In this document: one piece after another, positions 1 to 8,266 of the stretch
Layout of the letters: each line of letters opens with the position of its first letter
Numbering within the stretch: the first letter of the stretch is position 1
Assembly (NCBI RefSeq): GCF_001421715.1
Contig: NZ_LMKP01000007.1
Coordinates: 46,485 to 95,374, forward strand
DNA: 48,890 bases
Direction: 5' to 3'
DNA from: Sphingomonas sp. Leaf22
GTDB taxonomy: Bacteria; Pseudomonadota; Alphaproteobacteria; Sphingomonadales; Sphingomonadaceae
The notes under the pieces: model-generated
Seen by the model: the letters and a program-made list of their open reading frames with translations, nothing else
Told to the model about the DNA's origin: nothing
The model's database searches: none
Translations under genes and position numbers: made by a program

Positions 1-60
1 AGGGAGGGGAGCAGCCAAGCGATCGGCCAAATGGTGCAATGTCCCCCCGGCGAAACTCAC
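1..60 (-). CDS. fliP: Flagellar export gate protein FliP, N-terminal fragment (partial, runs off left edge)
   Basis: An open frame of 20 codons begins with GTG at 60 and continues off the left edge. Its GTG overlaps the fliO stop codon in a GTGA junction, the same coupling seen at other joints of this operon. No ATG exists on this strand within the fragment. Too few residues are visible to recognise FliP itself. The name rests on gene order, because fliP normally follows fliO, and on the coupling. Confidence 0.4.
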   Translation of the reverse strand, partial: MSFAGGTLHHLADRLAAPLP

Positions 61-311
61 TTGTCGCCCCGGTCGAGCAGGGTCACGCCGTTACGGCTGA
101 CCGAGACCAGCAGCTGCCGGCCCTGAAATTCCAGCACCGCGATCTTGGTGCCGGTCGACACCATCATCGTCTCGCGCACCTTGACCAGCCGCTCCCCCTG
201 ATTGCCCGGCATCCGCGCTTCGAGGCGGCGCCACAGATACAGGCAGCCGATCATCAACCCGCACACCAGCGGCAGCAGGATGACGAGCTTCAGGATGTAC
301 GACCACATCAT
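57..311 (-). CDS. fliO: Flagellar export apparatus protein FliO
   Basis: This 84-residue inner-membrane protein has one hydrophobic segment at about residues 5-27. A short basic cytoplasmic tail follows, with the FliO-like pattern of a 'retMMVSTGTKIAVLEF' beta region. FliO helps FliP assemble into the flagellar type III export gate. The gene starts at the first of two ATGs and overlaps the fliN stop by one base. It is shorter than enteric FliO, which is usual for alphaproteobacteria. The assignment depends on size, topology and position between fliN and the putative fliP. Confidence 0.85.
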   Translation of the reverse strand: MMWSYILKLVILLPLVCGLMIGCLYLWRRLEARMPGNQGERLVKVRETMMVSTGTKIAVLEFQGRQLLVSVSRNGVTLLDRGDK

Positions 312-607
312 CAGCGGCTGACCCGCTTGTCGGGGCTGACCAGTTCGGTCATCCGAACGCCGAACCGGTCGCCGACGGTCACCACCTCGCCGCGCCCGAT
401 CAGCGTGCCGTTGACGAACACGTCGAGCAGTTCGTTGGCCCCGCGGTCCAGTTCGATCACGCTCGTTTCGCTCAGCGCCAGCAATTCGCGCAGCGTCAGC
501 TGCGTCGACCCGATCTCGACGGTCAGGCGGACGTCGACATCCTGCAACAGCTTGAAATTGGTGGCGAGCGACGCCTCGGCGGGGAAGCCACCGGTCATCT
601 CGTTCAT
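311..607 (-). CDS. fliN: Flagellar motor switch protein FliN
   Basis: FliN is 98 residues and is essentially one SpoA domain (about residues 20-92). It carries the typical 'dVDVRLTVEIGSTQLTLRELL' start and a 'GRGEVVTVGDRFGVRMTEL' end. It builds the bottom of the cytoplasmic C ring with FliM and FliG and takes part in switching and export docking. The ATG at 607 overlaps the fliM stop by four bases (ATGA). A longer in-frame reading exists upstream but lies wholly inside fliM and is not the start. The FliN extension found N-terminal of SpoA in enterics is nearly absent. Confidence 0.95.
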   Translation of the reverse strand: MNEMTGGFPAEASLATNFKLLQDVDVRLTVEIGSTQLTLRELLALSETSVIELDRGANELLDVFVNGTLIGRGEVVTVGDRFGVRMTELVSPDKRVSR

Positions 608-1557
608 TGGAATTCCTCTTCGAAGCCCGGGTCGATGGAGTTCAGCTTGATCGCGGCCTGCCCGTTGGCCGTGCCGACCGTGCCGGTTCCCAGCCGCCGG
701 TTCGACACCCATACCGGTACCTCCGGCCCGAAATTGATCGGGATGATGTCGCCTTCCTTCAGCTCGAGCAAGGTGGCGAGCGACACGACCGGTTCGGCCA
801 GCACCGACCGGACGGGCAGCTTCACGCTCATCACCGCGCGCGTCAGCCCCGACAGCCATTTGGGATCGGGCGCGCTGCGGCCATGGACCTTGGTCGACAG
901 CTGCGGCGCATGGGGCTTGAGCGCGGCGACCGGATACAGGATGTCGATGAAGGTCGGCAGCATCGCATCGCCCGGCTGGATGCCGAACCGCGTCGCGATC
1001 ACCGCATCCTCGCCGTCGATCGCGCCCATCATCGCCGGATTGGCTTCGGGCGCGCCGGGTTCGAAGGCGATGCCGGCCAGCGGCCCCCATGCCTCGCCCA
1101 GCGGCGCGGCGATCGCGCTCGCCAGCCGGCGGAGCATCGCTTCGGCAGCGGGGGAGAATTCGATCGGCATCGGATTGGGTGCTTCGCCGAACCCGCCAAA
1201 GAAGGTGTCGAGCGTTTCGAGCAGGAAGGTGCCGTCGATGACGATGATCGCCGGGCTTCCCCCGGTCGACAGCGTCAGCGGCACCCACCCGGTCAGCCCA
1301 TGGGCACGCCGCGCCGCGCAATAGCCCGCGAACCGGTCGACCTCGACCGGTTCTGACCAGCTCTTGACCCCCTTGCGCAACAGCGGTTCGAACACCTGCC
1401 GCAACGACCGCGCCATGCGCGCCGACAGGTGTTCGAGCGCGCGCAGATCGCCGAACGGATTGAGGTTCGCCGCACCCAGGCTCGGCGCATGCGACGCGGC
1501 CGCCGTGCGGCGACTCCGTTCGCTGCCTTCGGGCACGGTGGATGGGCTGTTAACCAT
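604..1557 (-). CDS. fliM: Flagellar motor switch protein FliM
   Basis: FliM is 317 residues, with a CheC/CheX-like middle domain containing an 'FFGGFGE' turn (equivalent of LFGGDG) and a C-terminal SpoA domain from about residue 240. It is the C-ring subunit between FliG and FliN and normally binds phospho-CheY through an N-terminal EIDALL-type helix. Here the N-terminus begins MVNSPSTVPEGSERSRR and no such motif is visible. The start cannot move upstream, because the fliL stop codon lies in the same frame just six bases before this ATG. Neighbours fliL and fliN are co-oriented and nearly contiguous. Confidence 0.93.
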   Translation of the reverse strand: MVNSPSTVPEGSERSRRTAAASHAPSLGAANLNPFGDLRALEHLSARMARSLRQVFEPLLRKGVKSWSEPVEVDRFAGYCAARRAHGLTGWVPLTLSTGGSPAIIVIDGTFLLETLDTFFGGFGEAPNPMPIEFSPAAEAMLRRLASAIAAPLGEAWGPLAGIAFEPGAPEANPAMMGAIDGEDAVIATRFGIQPGDAMLPTFIDILYPVAALKPHAPQLSTKVHGRSAPDPKWLSGLTRAVMSVKLPVRSVLAEPVVSLATLLELKEGDIIPINFGPEVPVWVSNRRLGTGTVGTANGQAAIKLNSIDPGFEEEFQ

Positions 1558-1563
1558 GGACGT

Positions 1564-2241
1564 TTACTGAACCACAAACGTGGTAAAATAAACGTTACCG
1601 ATGCCGCCAAAGCCTTCCTTTTGCTCCAATGTGTCGTTGATCGCCTTCTTCAGGCGGAGCGAGAGCTGTTTCTTGCCCTCCGGGGTGAACACCTGATCCT
1701 CGGTCGTTTCGCCCAGCGCGAGCAGGATGGCCGAGCGAATCGCGATCTCATGGGTCTTCAGATTCTCGATCACCTTGTTGTCGTACGAGGTCGAGATCGC
1801 CACGCCTACCTGAATGAAGTGCGTGCTGTCGGACAGGTTGGAGGTGAACTCCTTCTCCATCGCGTAATAGGTTGATGCCCAGCGGTCGCCGCCCTCCATC
1901 TCGGGCGTCGGCCGGCTGTTCTCGTCGCCATGGGCAGCCTCGCCACCTTCGCCGCCGCCTTCGCCGCCGCCATGACCGCCGCCTTCGCCGCCCTCACCGC
2001 CGGCACCGGCCTTCACCTCTTCCGACTTCGGGACCAGCTTGGGCAGGTCCTTCTTCTCTTCGGGCGGTTCCTCCTTGCCGTGCTCGCCGCCACCGCCGAT
2101 CAGTCCCGACGAACTGGCATACAGCCCGGCACCGACGCCCCCGCCCAGCAGGACGAGGACGCCGACGACCATGATCAGGATCTTGACCAGCTTGCCCTTC
2201 TTCTTGGCCGGCTTTTCTTCCGGCGTTTCCTTGTCGCTCAT
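1564..2241 (-). CDS. fliL: Flagellar basal body-associated protein FliL
   Basis: FliL is 225 residues: a lysine-rich cytoplasmic N-terminus, one transmembrane helix at about 18-41, a periplasmic linker and a C-terminal FliL domain from about 120 to the end. FliL surrounds stator units and supports torque. The linker (about 49-119) is low complexity, alternating Pro/Glu/Lys then Gly/Glu/His, and is much longer than in enteric FliL. The gene lies 11 bases after fliK and 6 bases before fliM, in the same frame as fliM. Confidence 0.93.
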   Translation of the reverse strand: MSDKETPEEKPAKKKGKLVKILIMVVGVLVLLGGGVGAGLYASSSGLIGGGGEHGKEEPPEEKKDLPKLVPKSEEVKAGAGGEGGEGGGHGGGEGGGEGGEAAHGDENSRPTPEMEGGDRWASTYYAMEKEFTSNLSDSTHFIQVGVAISTSYDNKVIENLKTHEIAIRSAILLALGETTEDQVFTPEGKKQLSLRLKKAINDTLEQKEGFGGIGNVYFTTFVVQ

Positions 2242-2252
2242 GTCGTGATTCC

Positions 2253-4697
2253 TCAGGCGATGCGTTTATCGGTTCGGGTGGAGGACGCTGGCGTGTCGGC
2301 GAAGGCGGAGCGGGGCGCGCGCGGTTGCTGCGATCCCTGATCCTGTGCCTGACGCTGCGATGGCTGTTGCTGCGTGCCGACATCGACCTGCATGCCGCCC
2401 AGCTTCAGCCCGCGGGCCTCGGCCATTTGCAGCAGGCGCGGCTGCGCATCGGCGAGCAGGCGGCCGGCATCGGCGTTCTCGCTGCTGAAATGCACATGGA
2501 CGCGGCCGTCCTCGGTCGTGCGGATCGCAACCTCGACATCGCCCAGCGCGTCGGGCGACAGGCGGATGCGGGTCTCGCTCTGCGTCGGCGACGCGTCGCG
2601 CAGCGTTTCGATCCGGTCGATCATTCCCTCCACCCATTGCGGCTGGCGGGTGTCGAGATGCGGCTGCGCGGCGGTGACCGGTGCCGACACCGGGCGCAGC
2701 GTCGCGGCGTCGATCGCCGGGGCGGCCGGGGTCGGCAGCGGCGGCGCATCGTCGTCGCGGCGCGGACGCGCGGGCGCAGCGTCGGCCAGCACGACCTCGG
2801 CCACCGCTTCCGGGGTGGGGGCGGCGGCGACGCGGGTGACCGGCGGGGCCTTGGCCGGCTGCACCGTCGACGCGGCGACCGACACGACCGGCGCGCTCGC
2901 TTCGCCGGCGATCGTCTGTCGATTGGGGGTCAGCGGTTCGGCGATCGGTTGCGCGACAGCCGCGCGCCCGGTCGGCAGCGTGAACGGTACCGCGGGCTGA
3001 TCGATCACGACGGTCGCCGGATCGGCCGGACGCGTGGCGGCGTCGGCGACCGGTATGCGTTGCGCGGTGTCGACCGCCGGTGCGCGCCCGATCGGCTCGG
3101 CGACGGGGGCCGGCGTAACCGGATCGACCATCGGAGCGGCAGGCTTGTCCGCGATCGAGGCCGAAGGGGCGGTATCGCGTGCGGCGGCGATCGGACCCGT
3201 CCGGCGTGGTGCGGCAATCGGCGCGGCCTGCGGCGCGACGTCGGCGGGCGGAACGCCCGGCGTCCGGGCGAGCGGCGGCGACGGGATCGCGACCGGCGTC
3301 ACCGCTTCGGTGGTGGGCGAGGGAACGTCGATCACGATCGGCCCGCCGTCCGGCTGCGGTTGCACGGCGGCATCGCCCGGAGCGATCGGCGCGAACCCGA
3401 TGGCGACGGGGGCCGCCGTCTGTCCGGCACCCAATGGCGCTTGCGCGGCGGCGGCCCTTGGAGCCGCTGGCACGAACCCGTTAGCGACGGGTGCCTCGGT
3501 CTGCCAGTCGGGTCGCACCGGATCGACGATCGGAGCAGCGGGCAGCGCGCCGGGTGCAACCGGCGCGAACCGCCGGGTGGGCGCGAAGGTGGCTTCGACG
3601 GGTGCCGCACCCTGCGGGTCGGGAACGCGGCGATTGCCGGTTGCCAGCGTTGCGCGTGCTGCCGGGGCAGGGGTGCCGTCGGCGACAACCGGCTGCCCCA
3701 CGGTGGTGGCGTCCTGCGGAGCGGTGACCGTGGCAGCGGTGGCGGTCGGCGTTGCGCGGGTACGCACCGGCTTCAGGCCGTCCACACCCGGACGCTGGTC
3801 GACGATCGACGCATCCGCCGGTGCGCCCGGAACGCGACGGAGCGGCGGCATGGCCGAACGATCGGACGCGGGCGCCCGATCGCTACCGACCATCGCCGGA
3901 CCCGTGCGCGTCGTTTGCGATGCGACCGGTGCAGTGCTGGCGGTGGTCGTCGCCGCGGACTCCGTATCCGGCAGCGTCGGGCCGATCCGCTTCATCGCCT
4001 GCTCGGCGTCGTCGGGCACTGGCGCGAGGGCGTCGGCGGGCGTCGCGATCATCGGCGGCAGGTCGAGCGGCGCTTGGTCGATCGGCGGCGCATCGGCCGA
4101 CGCCAGGACGACCGGCACGTCGCCATCCTCGGTCGCATCGGCATCGTCGCCATCGGGGGTCGGACCGGCCGGTTCCTCCGCCGCGCGGCGGGCACGCACC
4201 GGCAGCGGCGGTGCGAAGCGCGCCGGCATCGGCTGGATCGGCTGTTCGGGCTTGGGGTCGGGCGGGCGGACCGCGACCGGTTCGTCCTCGGGCAGCAGCT
4301 TCAGCGCCCCCAGCACCCCGGCGGCGGCGATCACCGGCACCGCGTCGCGCACGGTCGGGACTGGCGGTGCGGGATCGGCCGGCACCATCGCGATCGCCTC
4401 GCTGGCCGAACCCGGCAGCACCGGCGCAACCACCGGTACCGCCGATACCGGCACGATTAGCGGCGCAGCGGCGATCGCCGTGGTGGCAACCGGCGTGGGT
4501 ATGACCGGCATCGTCGGGACGCCCGTCACCGGCAACGGCTTGCCGCCATCGGCAGCGGCCTGCCGTCCGTCCTCGCCACCCGCCGGCACGATGGCGGCGA
4601 ACAGCGCGGCGAACGCGTCTGCGGCGGCACCGGCCAGCGGTGCGGCCTGCATCGCCAGCGGGGAAGCGGTACTGGATAGGGCGGAGAGAAGCTGCAT
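2253..4697 (-). CDS. fliK: Flagellar hook-length control protein FliK
   Basis: The gene encodes 814 residues, very rich in Ala, Pro and Val, with a recognisable Flg_hook domain near the C-terminus (about 686-772, including 'RLSPDALGDVEVAIRTTEDGRVHVHF'). FliK is exported during hook growth, acts as a molecular ruler and triggers the substrate switch at FlhB. The ATG at 4697 (MQLLSALSS) is chosen. A longer frame reaching 4811 would run back into fliJ. The protein is about twice enteric FliK, and the extra length is disordered Pro/Ala sequence. Because of the high GC, long open frames appear on the opposite strand, but they lack any domain. Confidence 0.9.
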   Translation of the reverse strand: MQLLSALSSTASPLAMQAAPLAGAAADAFAALFAAIVPAGGEDGRQAAADGGKPLPVTGVPTMPVIPTPVATTAIAAAPLIVPVSAVPVVAPVLPGSASEAIAMVPADPAPPVPTVRDAVPVIAAAGVLGALKLLPEDEPVAVRPPDPKPEQPIQPMPARFAPPLPVRARRAAEEPAGPTPDGDDADATEDGDVPVVLASADAPPIDQAPLDLPPMIATPADALAPVPDDAEQAMKRIGPTLPDTESAATTTASTAPVASQTTRTGPAMVGSDRAPASDRSAMPPLRRVPGAPADASIVDQRPGVDGLKPVRTRATPTATAATVTAPQDATTVGQPVVADGTPAPAARATLATGNRRVPDPQGAAPVEATFAPTRRFAPVAPGALPAAPIVDPVRPDWQTEAPVANGFVPAAPRAAAAQAPLGAGQTAAPVAIGFAPIAPGDAAVQPQPDGGPIVIDVPSPTTEAVTPVAIPSPPLARTPGVPPADVAPQAAPIAAPRRTGPIAAARDTAPSASIADKPAAPMVDPVTPAPVAEPIGRAPAVDTAQRIPVADAATRPADPATVVIDQPAVPFTLPTGRAAVAQPIAEPLTPNRQTIAGEASAPVVSVAASTVQPAKAPPVTRVAAAPTPEAVAEVVLADAAPARPRRDDDAPPLPTPAAPAIDAATLRPVSAPVTAAQPHLDTRQPQWVEGMIDRIETLRDASPTQSETRIRLSPDALGDVEVAIRTTEDGRVHVHFSSENADAGRLLADAQPRLLQMAEARGLKLGGMQVDVGTQQQPSQRQAQDQGSQQPRAPRSAFADTPASSTRTDKRIA

Positions 4698-4728
4698 AGG
4701 TCGATCCGTCAAGCGTTCGACCGGTCGA

Positions 4729-5157
4729 TCAGCAAGGATCGTGCCGATTGGGTCGGCGCACCGGCGGCGCATTTTCCAGCGCGCGGAGTTCGCGCAGAGC
4801 GCGGGCGGCATGGGCGCGTTCGAGCAGCTTTTCGACCGCGCTCTGGTCGCGCTTGGCGGTCATCGTCGCCGATCGGGCGCGCTCCAGCCCTTCATCGGCC
4901 TGCACCACCCGCCGGTCGACGACCTGTGCAGTGGCGTGCAGCCGTTCGCGATAATGCGCGGCGGCCCCCAATCCGGCGGCGGTCGCGCTGGGGGTGGGTA
5001 CCGGCGACACCGCCTCGGCCAGCTTGTGGATGCGTTCGCGAAGGGCAATCTCGTCGGCGACGCGCGCGGCGGCGCGTGCTTCCTCCGCCTGGGTCAGGTT
5101 CAACTGCATGGTCCGTACGCGCAGCACGCGCGACAGGCGCTTGGCCTTATCCGTCAC
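4729..5157 (-). CDS. fliJ: Flagellar export chaperone FliJ
   Basis: This is a small, charged, all-helical protein of about 142 residues, with coiled-coil spacing through most of its length ('RLSRVLRVRTMQLNLTQAEEARAAAR...'). FliJ sits in the centre of the FliI ATPase ring and couples it to FlhA. I chose the GTG at 5157, which overlaps the end of fliI by 11 bases and gives the usual N-terminus. An ATG at 5187 is possible but would overlap fliI by 41 bases. It lies between fliI and fliK, as in many flagellar operons. The family is weakly conserved, so position weighs heavily. Confidence 0.85.
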   Translation of the reverse strand: MTDKAKRLSRVLRVRTMQLNLTQAEEARAAARVADEIALRERIHKLAEAVSPVPTPSATAAGLGAAAHYRERLHATAQVVDRRVVQADEGLERARSATMTAKRDQSAVEKLLERAHAARALRELRALENAPPVRRPNRHDPC

Positions 5158-6478
5158 CGAAGATACCCACCAGCTCGGCGACCGCATCGTCGAGCGAGAC
5201 GATCTCGTCCGAATCCTGCTTCACATATTCCATCACCGCCGGATGCGCTGCCAGCGCGCCGTCGATCGCCGCGTCGGTGCCGGGGCGATAGGCCCCCATC
5301 AGCACCAGATCGCGATTTTCCTCATACGTCGCCAGATGGCGGCGCAGCACCCGCGCGGCGGCCAGATGCGGCCGGTCGGCGATATCGGTCATCACGCGGC
5401 TGACCGACGGACCCAGATCGATCGCTGGATACACGCCGCGCTCGGCCAGTTGCCGGCTCAGCACGATATGCCCGTCGAGGATCGATCGCGCCGAATCGAC
5501 CACCGGATCGCTGTTGTCGTCGCCATCGGCCAGCACGGTATAGATGGCGGTGATCGACCCGCCGGTACGGACACAGGTACCCGCCCGCTCGATCAACCCC
5601 GGCAGCATCGCGATGGCGGAAGGCGGATAGCCGCGCGCGGAAGCCGGCTCGCCCAGCGCCAGCCCGATCTCGCGGCCCGCATGGGCGACGCGGGTCAGCG
5701 AATCGATGATGAGCAGGACCTTCTTGCCCTGTTCGCGAAACGCTTCGGCGATCGCGGTCGCCCGCAGCGCGCCGCGGATGCGCAGCACCGGCGAATGATT
5801 GGCCGGCACCGCGACCACGACCGATCGCGCGCGGGCATCGCCCTTCAGCTTGGTTTCGAGGAAGTCGGACACTTCGCGGCTGCGCTCGCCGATCAGGCCG
5901 ACGACGATCACATCGGCCTTCGCGGCGCGGACCATCATGCCCAGCAGCACCGACTTGCCGACGCCCGATCCCGCCATGATCCCGACGCGCTGGCCCTGAC
6001 CGATCGTCAGCAACCCGTTGATCGCGCGCACGCCGACATCCATCGGTTCGAGCACGCGGCCCCGGTCGAGCGGCGACTGGATACGCCCGGCCAGCGGCCA
6101 GCGGCCGGCACCCCGGATCGGCCCCTTGCCGTCGATCGGCTTGCCCGCGCCATCGACCACCCGGCCCAGCATCGCCTCGCCGACCTCGGCCTCGCCCGGC
6201 TTGTCACCCGGCCGGACCAGCGCACCGGGAAGGAGCGGGGCGGGACCGCCCAAATTCATCATCAACGTCCGGCCGTTGCGAAACCCGATCGCCTCCGCCT
6301 CGACATGGCCGCCGTCACCGGTACCGACCTGACACACGGTGCCGACCGGCAGCGACAGCCCTACCGCTTCCATCAACAGCCCGTCATAGGAGGCGAGCCG
6401 TCCGGCGACGCGCGGACGCGGGCGGAAATCGGTGGGGGCGAGCGCACCCAGATAGTCGCCGGCAAAACGGTTCAGCAT
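5147..6478 (-). CDS. fliI: Flagellum-specific export ATPase FliI
   Basis: FliI is 443 residues and F1-beta-like. The Walker A motif is GSGVGKS at residues 170-176 and Walker B is 'VLLIIDSLTR' near 255-264. FliI forms the hexameric ATPase of the flagellar type III secretion system and works with FliH and FliJ. I chose the ATG at 6478 (MLNRFAGDYLGAL), which overlaps the fliH stop. An upstream in-frame start at 6529 would add 17 residues unlike the family. Confidence 0.97.
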   Translation of the reverse strand: MLNRFAGDYLGALAPTDFRPRPRVAGRLASYDGLLMEAVGLSLPVGTVCQVGTGDGGHVEAEAIGFRNGRTLMMNLGGPAPLLPGALVRPGDKPGEAEVGEAMLGRVVDGAGKPIDGKGPIRGAGRWPLAGRIQSPLDRGRVLEPMDVGVRAINGLLTIGQGQRVGIMAGSGVGKSVLLGMMVRAAKADVIVVGLIGERSREVSDFLETKLKGDARARSVVVAVPANHSPVLRIRGALRATAIAEAFREQGKKVLLIIDSLTRVAHAGREIGLALGEPASARGYPPSAIAMLPGLIERAGTCVRTGGSITAIYTVLADGDDNSDPVVDSARSILDGHIVLSRQLAERGVYPAIDLGPSVSRVMTDIADRPHLAAARVLRRHLATYEENRDLVLMGAYRPGTDAAIDGALAAHPAVMEYVKQDSDEIVSLDDAVAELVGIFGDG

Positions 6479-7266
6479 GATACGGGCACCGGTACGGTTT
6501 CGATGGCGGCACCCAGCTGCTCCAGCCACAGCGACGGGCCGTCCTCGACCACGGTCGACGCGGTTTCGAGGACGAAGCCGCCCCGTTCGACCGCCGGATC
6601 GGCGACCGGGAACACCGCCTTGGCCAGCTTGCCGTCGACCAGCGGGATATCGGCTTCGTGCATGCGCAGGATCGCCGATTCGGCGCTGTCGGCCAGCAGT
6701 TCGGCGGCGGCGTCGATGCGCTCGGCCAGCCGGTTGGCCGACACGCCGACCTCGCCGACGATCTGGCGGACCAGCGTCAGCACCGTCTGGCGCAGCCGGT
6801 CGGCCATCGCCTCGCGGTCGATATGGGTGGCGGTGCCCAGCGCCTCGGTCAGTCGCGCCAGCAACGCGTGGTCGCGGGCGTGTTCGGACTGGCTGGCGGC
6901 GGCGGCGGCGGCCAGTCCCTCGGCATAGCCGGCGGCATGCGCCTCGACGGCCGGGTCCAGCGTGGTGGCCGCGACATCGCCGGCATTGGCGTCGAACGGG
7001 TCCCAGCCCTCGGTCGGATTGTTGTCGGGATCGGCCGGGCGGAAATGCCGGGGGCCGCCCGTCATCGGTCCGGGGGCCTGCCCCGATGCCGTCGCGCTCG
7101 CCGCCGCTGCGCCAAAATCCGCCGGGCGGACCGGCACGACGCCGGTTTCGGCGAACGGATCGGGCGCACCGAAGGCGCGGGCGAGGATGTCGGCGGCGGC
7201 GACGTGGCGGCTGGCAAAGCCCGCGACGAAGCCGCCGGTGGCGCGGGGGGCGGCGCTCTCAAACAT
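6472..7266 (-). CDS. fliH: Flagellar export ATPase regulator FliH
   Basis: The 264-residue protein has a Pro/Gly/Ala-rich N-terminal half. A charged helical stretch ('AEGLAAAAAASQSEHARDHALLARLTEAL') follows, and the C-terminal half fits FliH/YscL ('RLRQTVLTLVRQIVGEVGVSANRLAERIDAAAELL'). FliH dimers bind FliI and tether it to the C ring through FliN. The gene overlaps fliG at its start (8 bases) and fliI at its end (7 bases). The family diverges fast; the identification rests on the C-terminal half and the gene order. Confidence 0.88.
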   Translation of the reverse strand: MFESAAPRATGGFVAGFASRHVAAADILARAFGAPDPFAETGVVPVRPADFGAAAASATASGQAPGPMTGGPRHFRPADPDNNPTEGWDPFDANAGDVAATTLDPAVEAHAAGYAEGLAAAAAASQSEHARDHALLARLTEALGTATHIDREAMADRLRQTVLTLVRQIVGEVGVSANRLAERIDAAAELLADSAESAILRMHEADIPLVDGKLAKAVFPVADPAVERGGFVLETASTVVEDGPSLWLEQLGAAIETVPVPVSC

Positions 7267-8266
7267 AATCGTCGTCGCCGCCGCCCATCATGATCGTGCC
7301 GTCCTTGGCCAACTGTCGAGCGACGGTGATGACGCCCTTCTGCGCGTCGAGCACCTCGGCCAGCTTCATCGGTCCGCGTGCCTCGATCTCGTCGCGGATG
7401 CCGTCGGCGGCGCGGGCCGACATGCAACCCAGGAACCGGTTGCGGCCGGCTTCGTCGACGCCCTTCAGCGCGCGTACCAGCAGGTCGCTGTCGACGTTGC
7501 GGATCAGCACGCCCAGATTCTTGTCGTCCATCTCCAGCAGGTTGTCGAAGACGAACAGCTGGTCCTCGATCGCGCGGGCGATGTCGCGGTCGATCTTGGC
7601 CAGTTTCGGCATGACCCGGTTCTCGGTCGCCTTGCGTCCCGACGACAGGATGCGCGCGGCATCCTTGGCACCGCCCAGCTGCACGCCGCTCCCGCTCGAC
7701 CGGCCGGTCGAACGGCGCGACAGCATCGACTTCAGCGTCTCGATCGCCTCGGGCGTGATCGGACCCAGCTTGGCGATGCGGTGCAGGATCTGCGGCTGCG
7801 CCACCTCGGGCAGCCCCTCCAGCACCTGCGCAGCGATGGCGGGGTCGAGATTGGCGAGCAGCACGGCGGCGATCTGCGGATGTTCGTCCTTGATGAGGCT
7901 GACGATCTCGCTGGCATCCATCCAGTCGAGCAGCTCGATCTGGCACGCGGTCTCGATCGGGGTGATCTTGGCCAGCACGCTTTCGGCCTTGTCGGCCCCC
8001 AGCGCGCGGTTCATCACCGTTTCGATGTGCGGGCGCGGATCGAAGCCCACGGTGGTGCGCTCGCGCGCCTTCTCGACGAAATCGTCGAGCACGACGGTCA
8101 CTTCGTCCTCGCTGACATCGGCGACGGTGAACATCGCCTTGCCCAGCTGCTGCACCTCTTCGGGGTCCAGCTTCTGGAGGATCGCGGCGGCTTCCTCCTC
8201 GCCGACCAGCATCATCAGGACGGCGGCACGTTCGACGCCGCTATGGATACGGGTGGGGGCGTTCAC
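7259..8266 (-). CDS. fliG: Flagellar motor switch protein FliG
   Basis: FliG is 335 residues with the three expected domains: N-terminal FliF-binding ('GVERAAVLMMLVGEEEAAAILQ'), middle with an EHPQ-like turn ('DEHPQIAAVLLANLDP'), and C-terminal torque domain ('RAADGIRDEIEARGPMKLAEV') ending in the family's DDDYV tail. It transmits torque from the stators to the C ring, and the charged torque-helix residues are present. The start overlaps the fliF stop by four bases. Confidence 0.97.
   Translation of the reverse strand: MNAPTRIHSGVERAAVLMMLVGEEEAAAILQKLDPEEVQQLGKAMFTVADVSEDEVTVVLDDFVEKARERTTVGFDPRPHIETVMNRALGADKAESVLAKITPIETACQIELLDWMDASEIVSLIKDEHPQIAAVLLANLDPAIAAQVLEGLPEVAQPQILHRIAKLGPITPEAIETLKSMLSRRSTGRSSGSGVQLGGAKDAARILSSGRKATENRVMPKLAKIDRDIARAIEDQLFVFDNLLEMDDKNLGVLIRNVDSDLLVRALKGVDEAGRNRFLGCMSARAADGIRDEIEARGPMKLAEVLDAQKGVITVARQLAKDGTIMMGGGDDDYV

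Noticed and set aside
1550..1557. TTAACCAT, an exact CtrA half site, at the start of fliM
   Set aside because: It sits in the middle of a tightly packed operon and overlaps the start codon. There is no second half site at the right distance, so chance is the simpler explanation.
4529..4546. CCGGCAACGGCTTGCCGC in fliK, and a similar palindrome at 19860-19878, as activator sites
   Set aside because: Both are inside coding sequence, where Gly-Lys-Pro-Leu-Pro-like codons can produce the pattern, and no sigma-54 promoter is close by. They show that the motif alone is weak evidence.
2325..5403. Very long open frames on the plus strand opposite fliK and fliJ
   Set aside because: They are composition artefacts of GC-rich, Ala/Pro-coding DNA. 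The products are Arg/Gly/Ala-rich with no domain, and the minus-strand frames carry FliK and FliJ.
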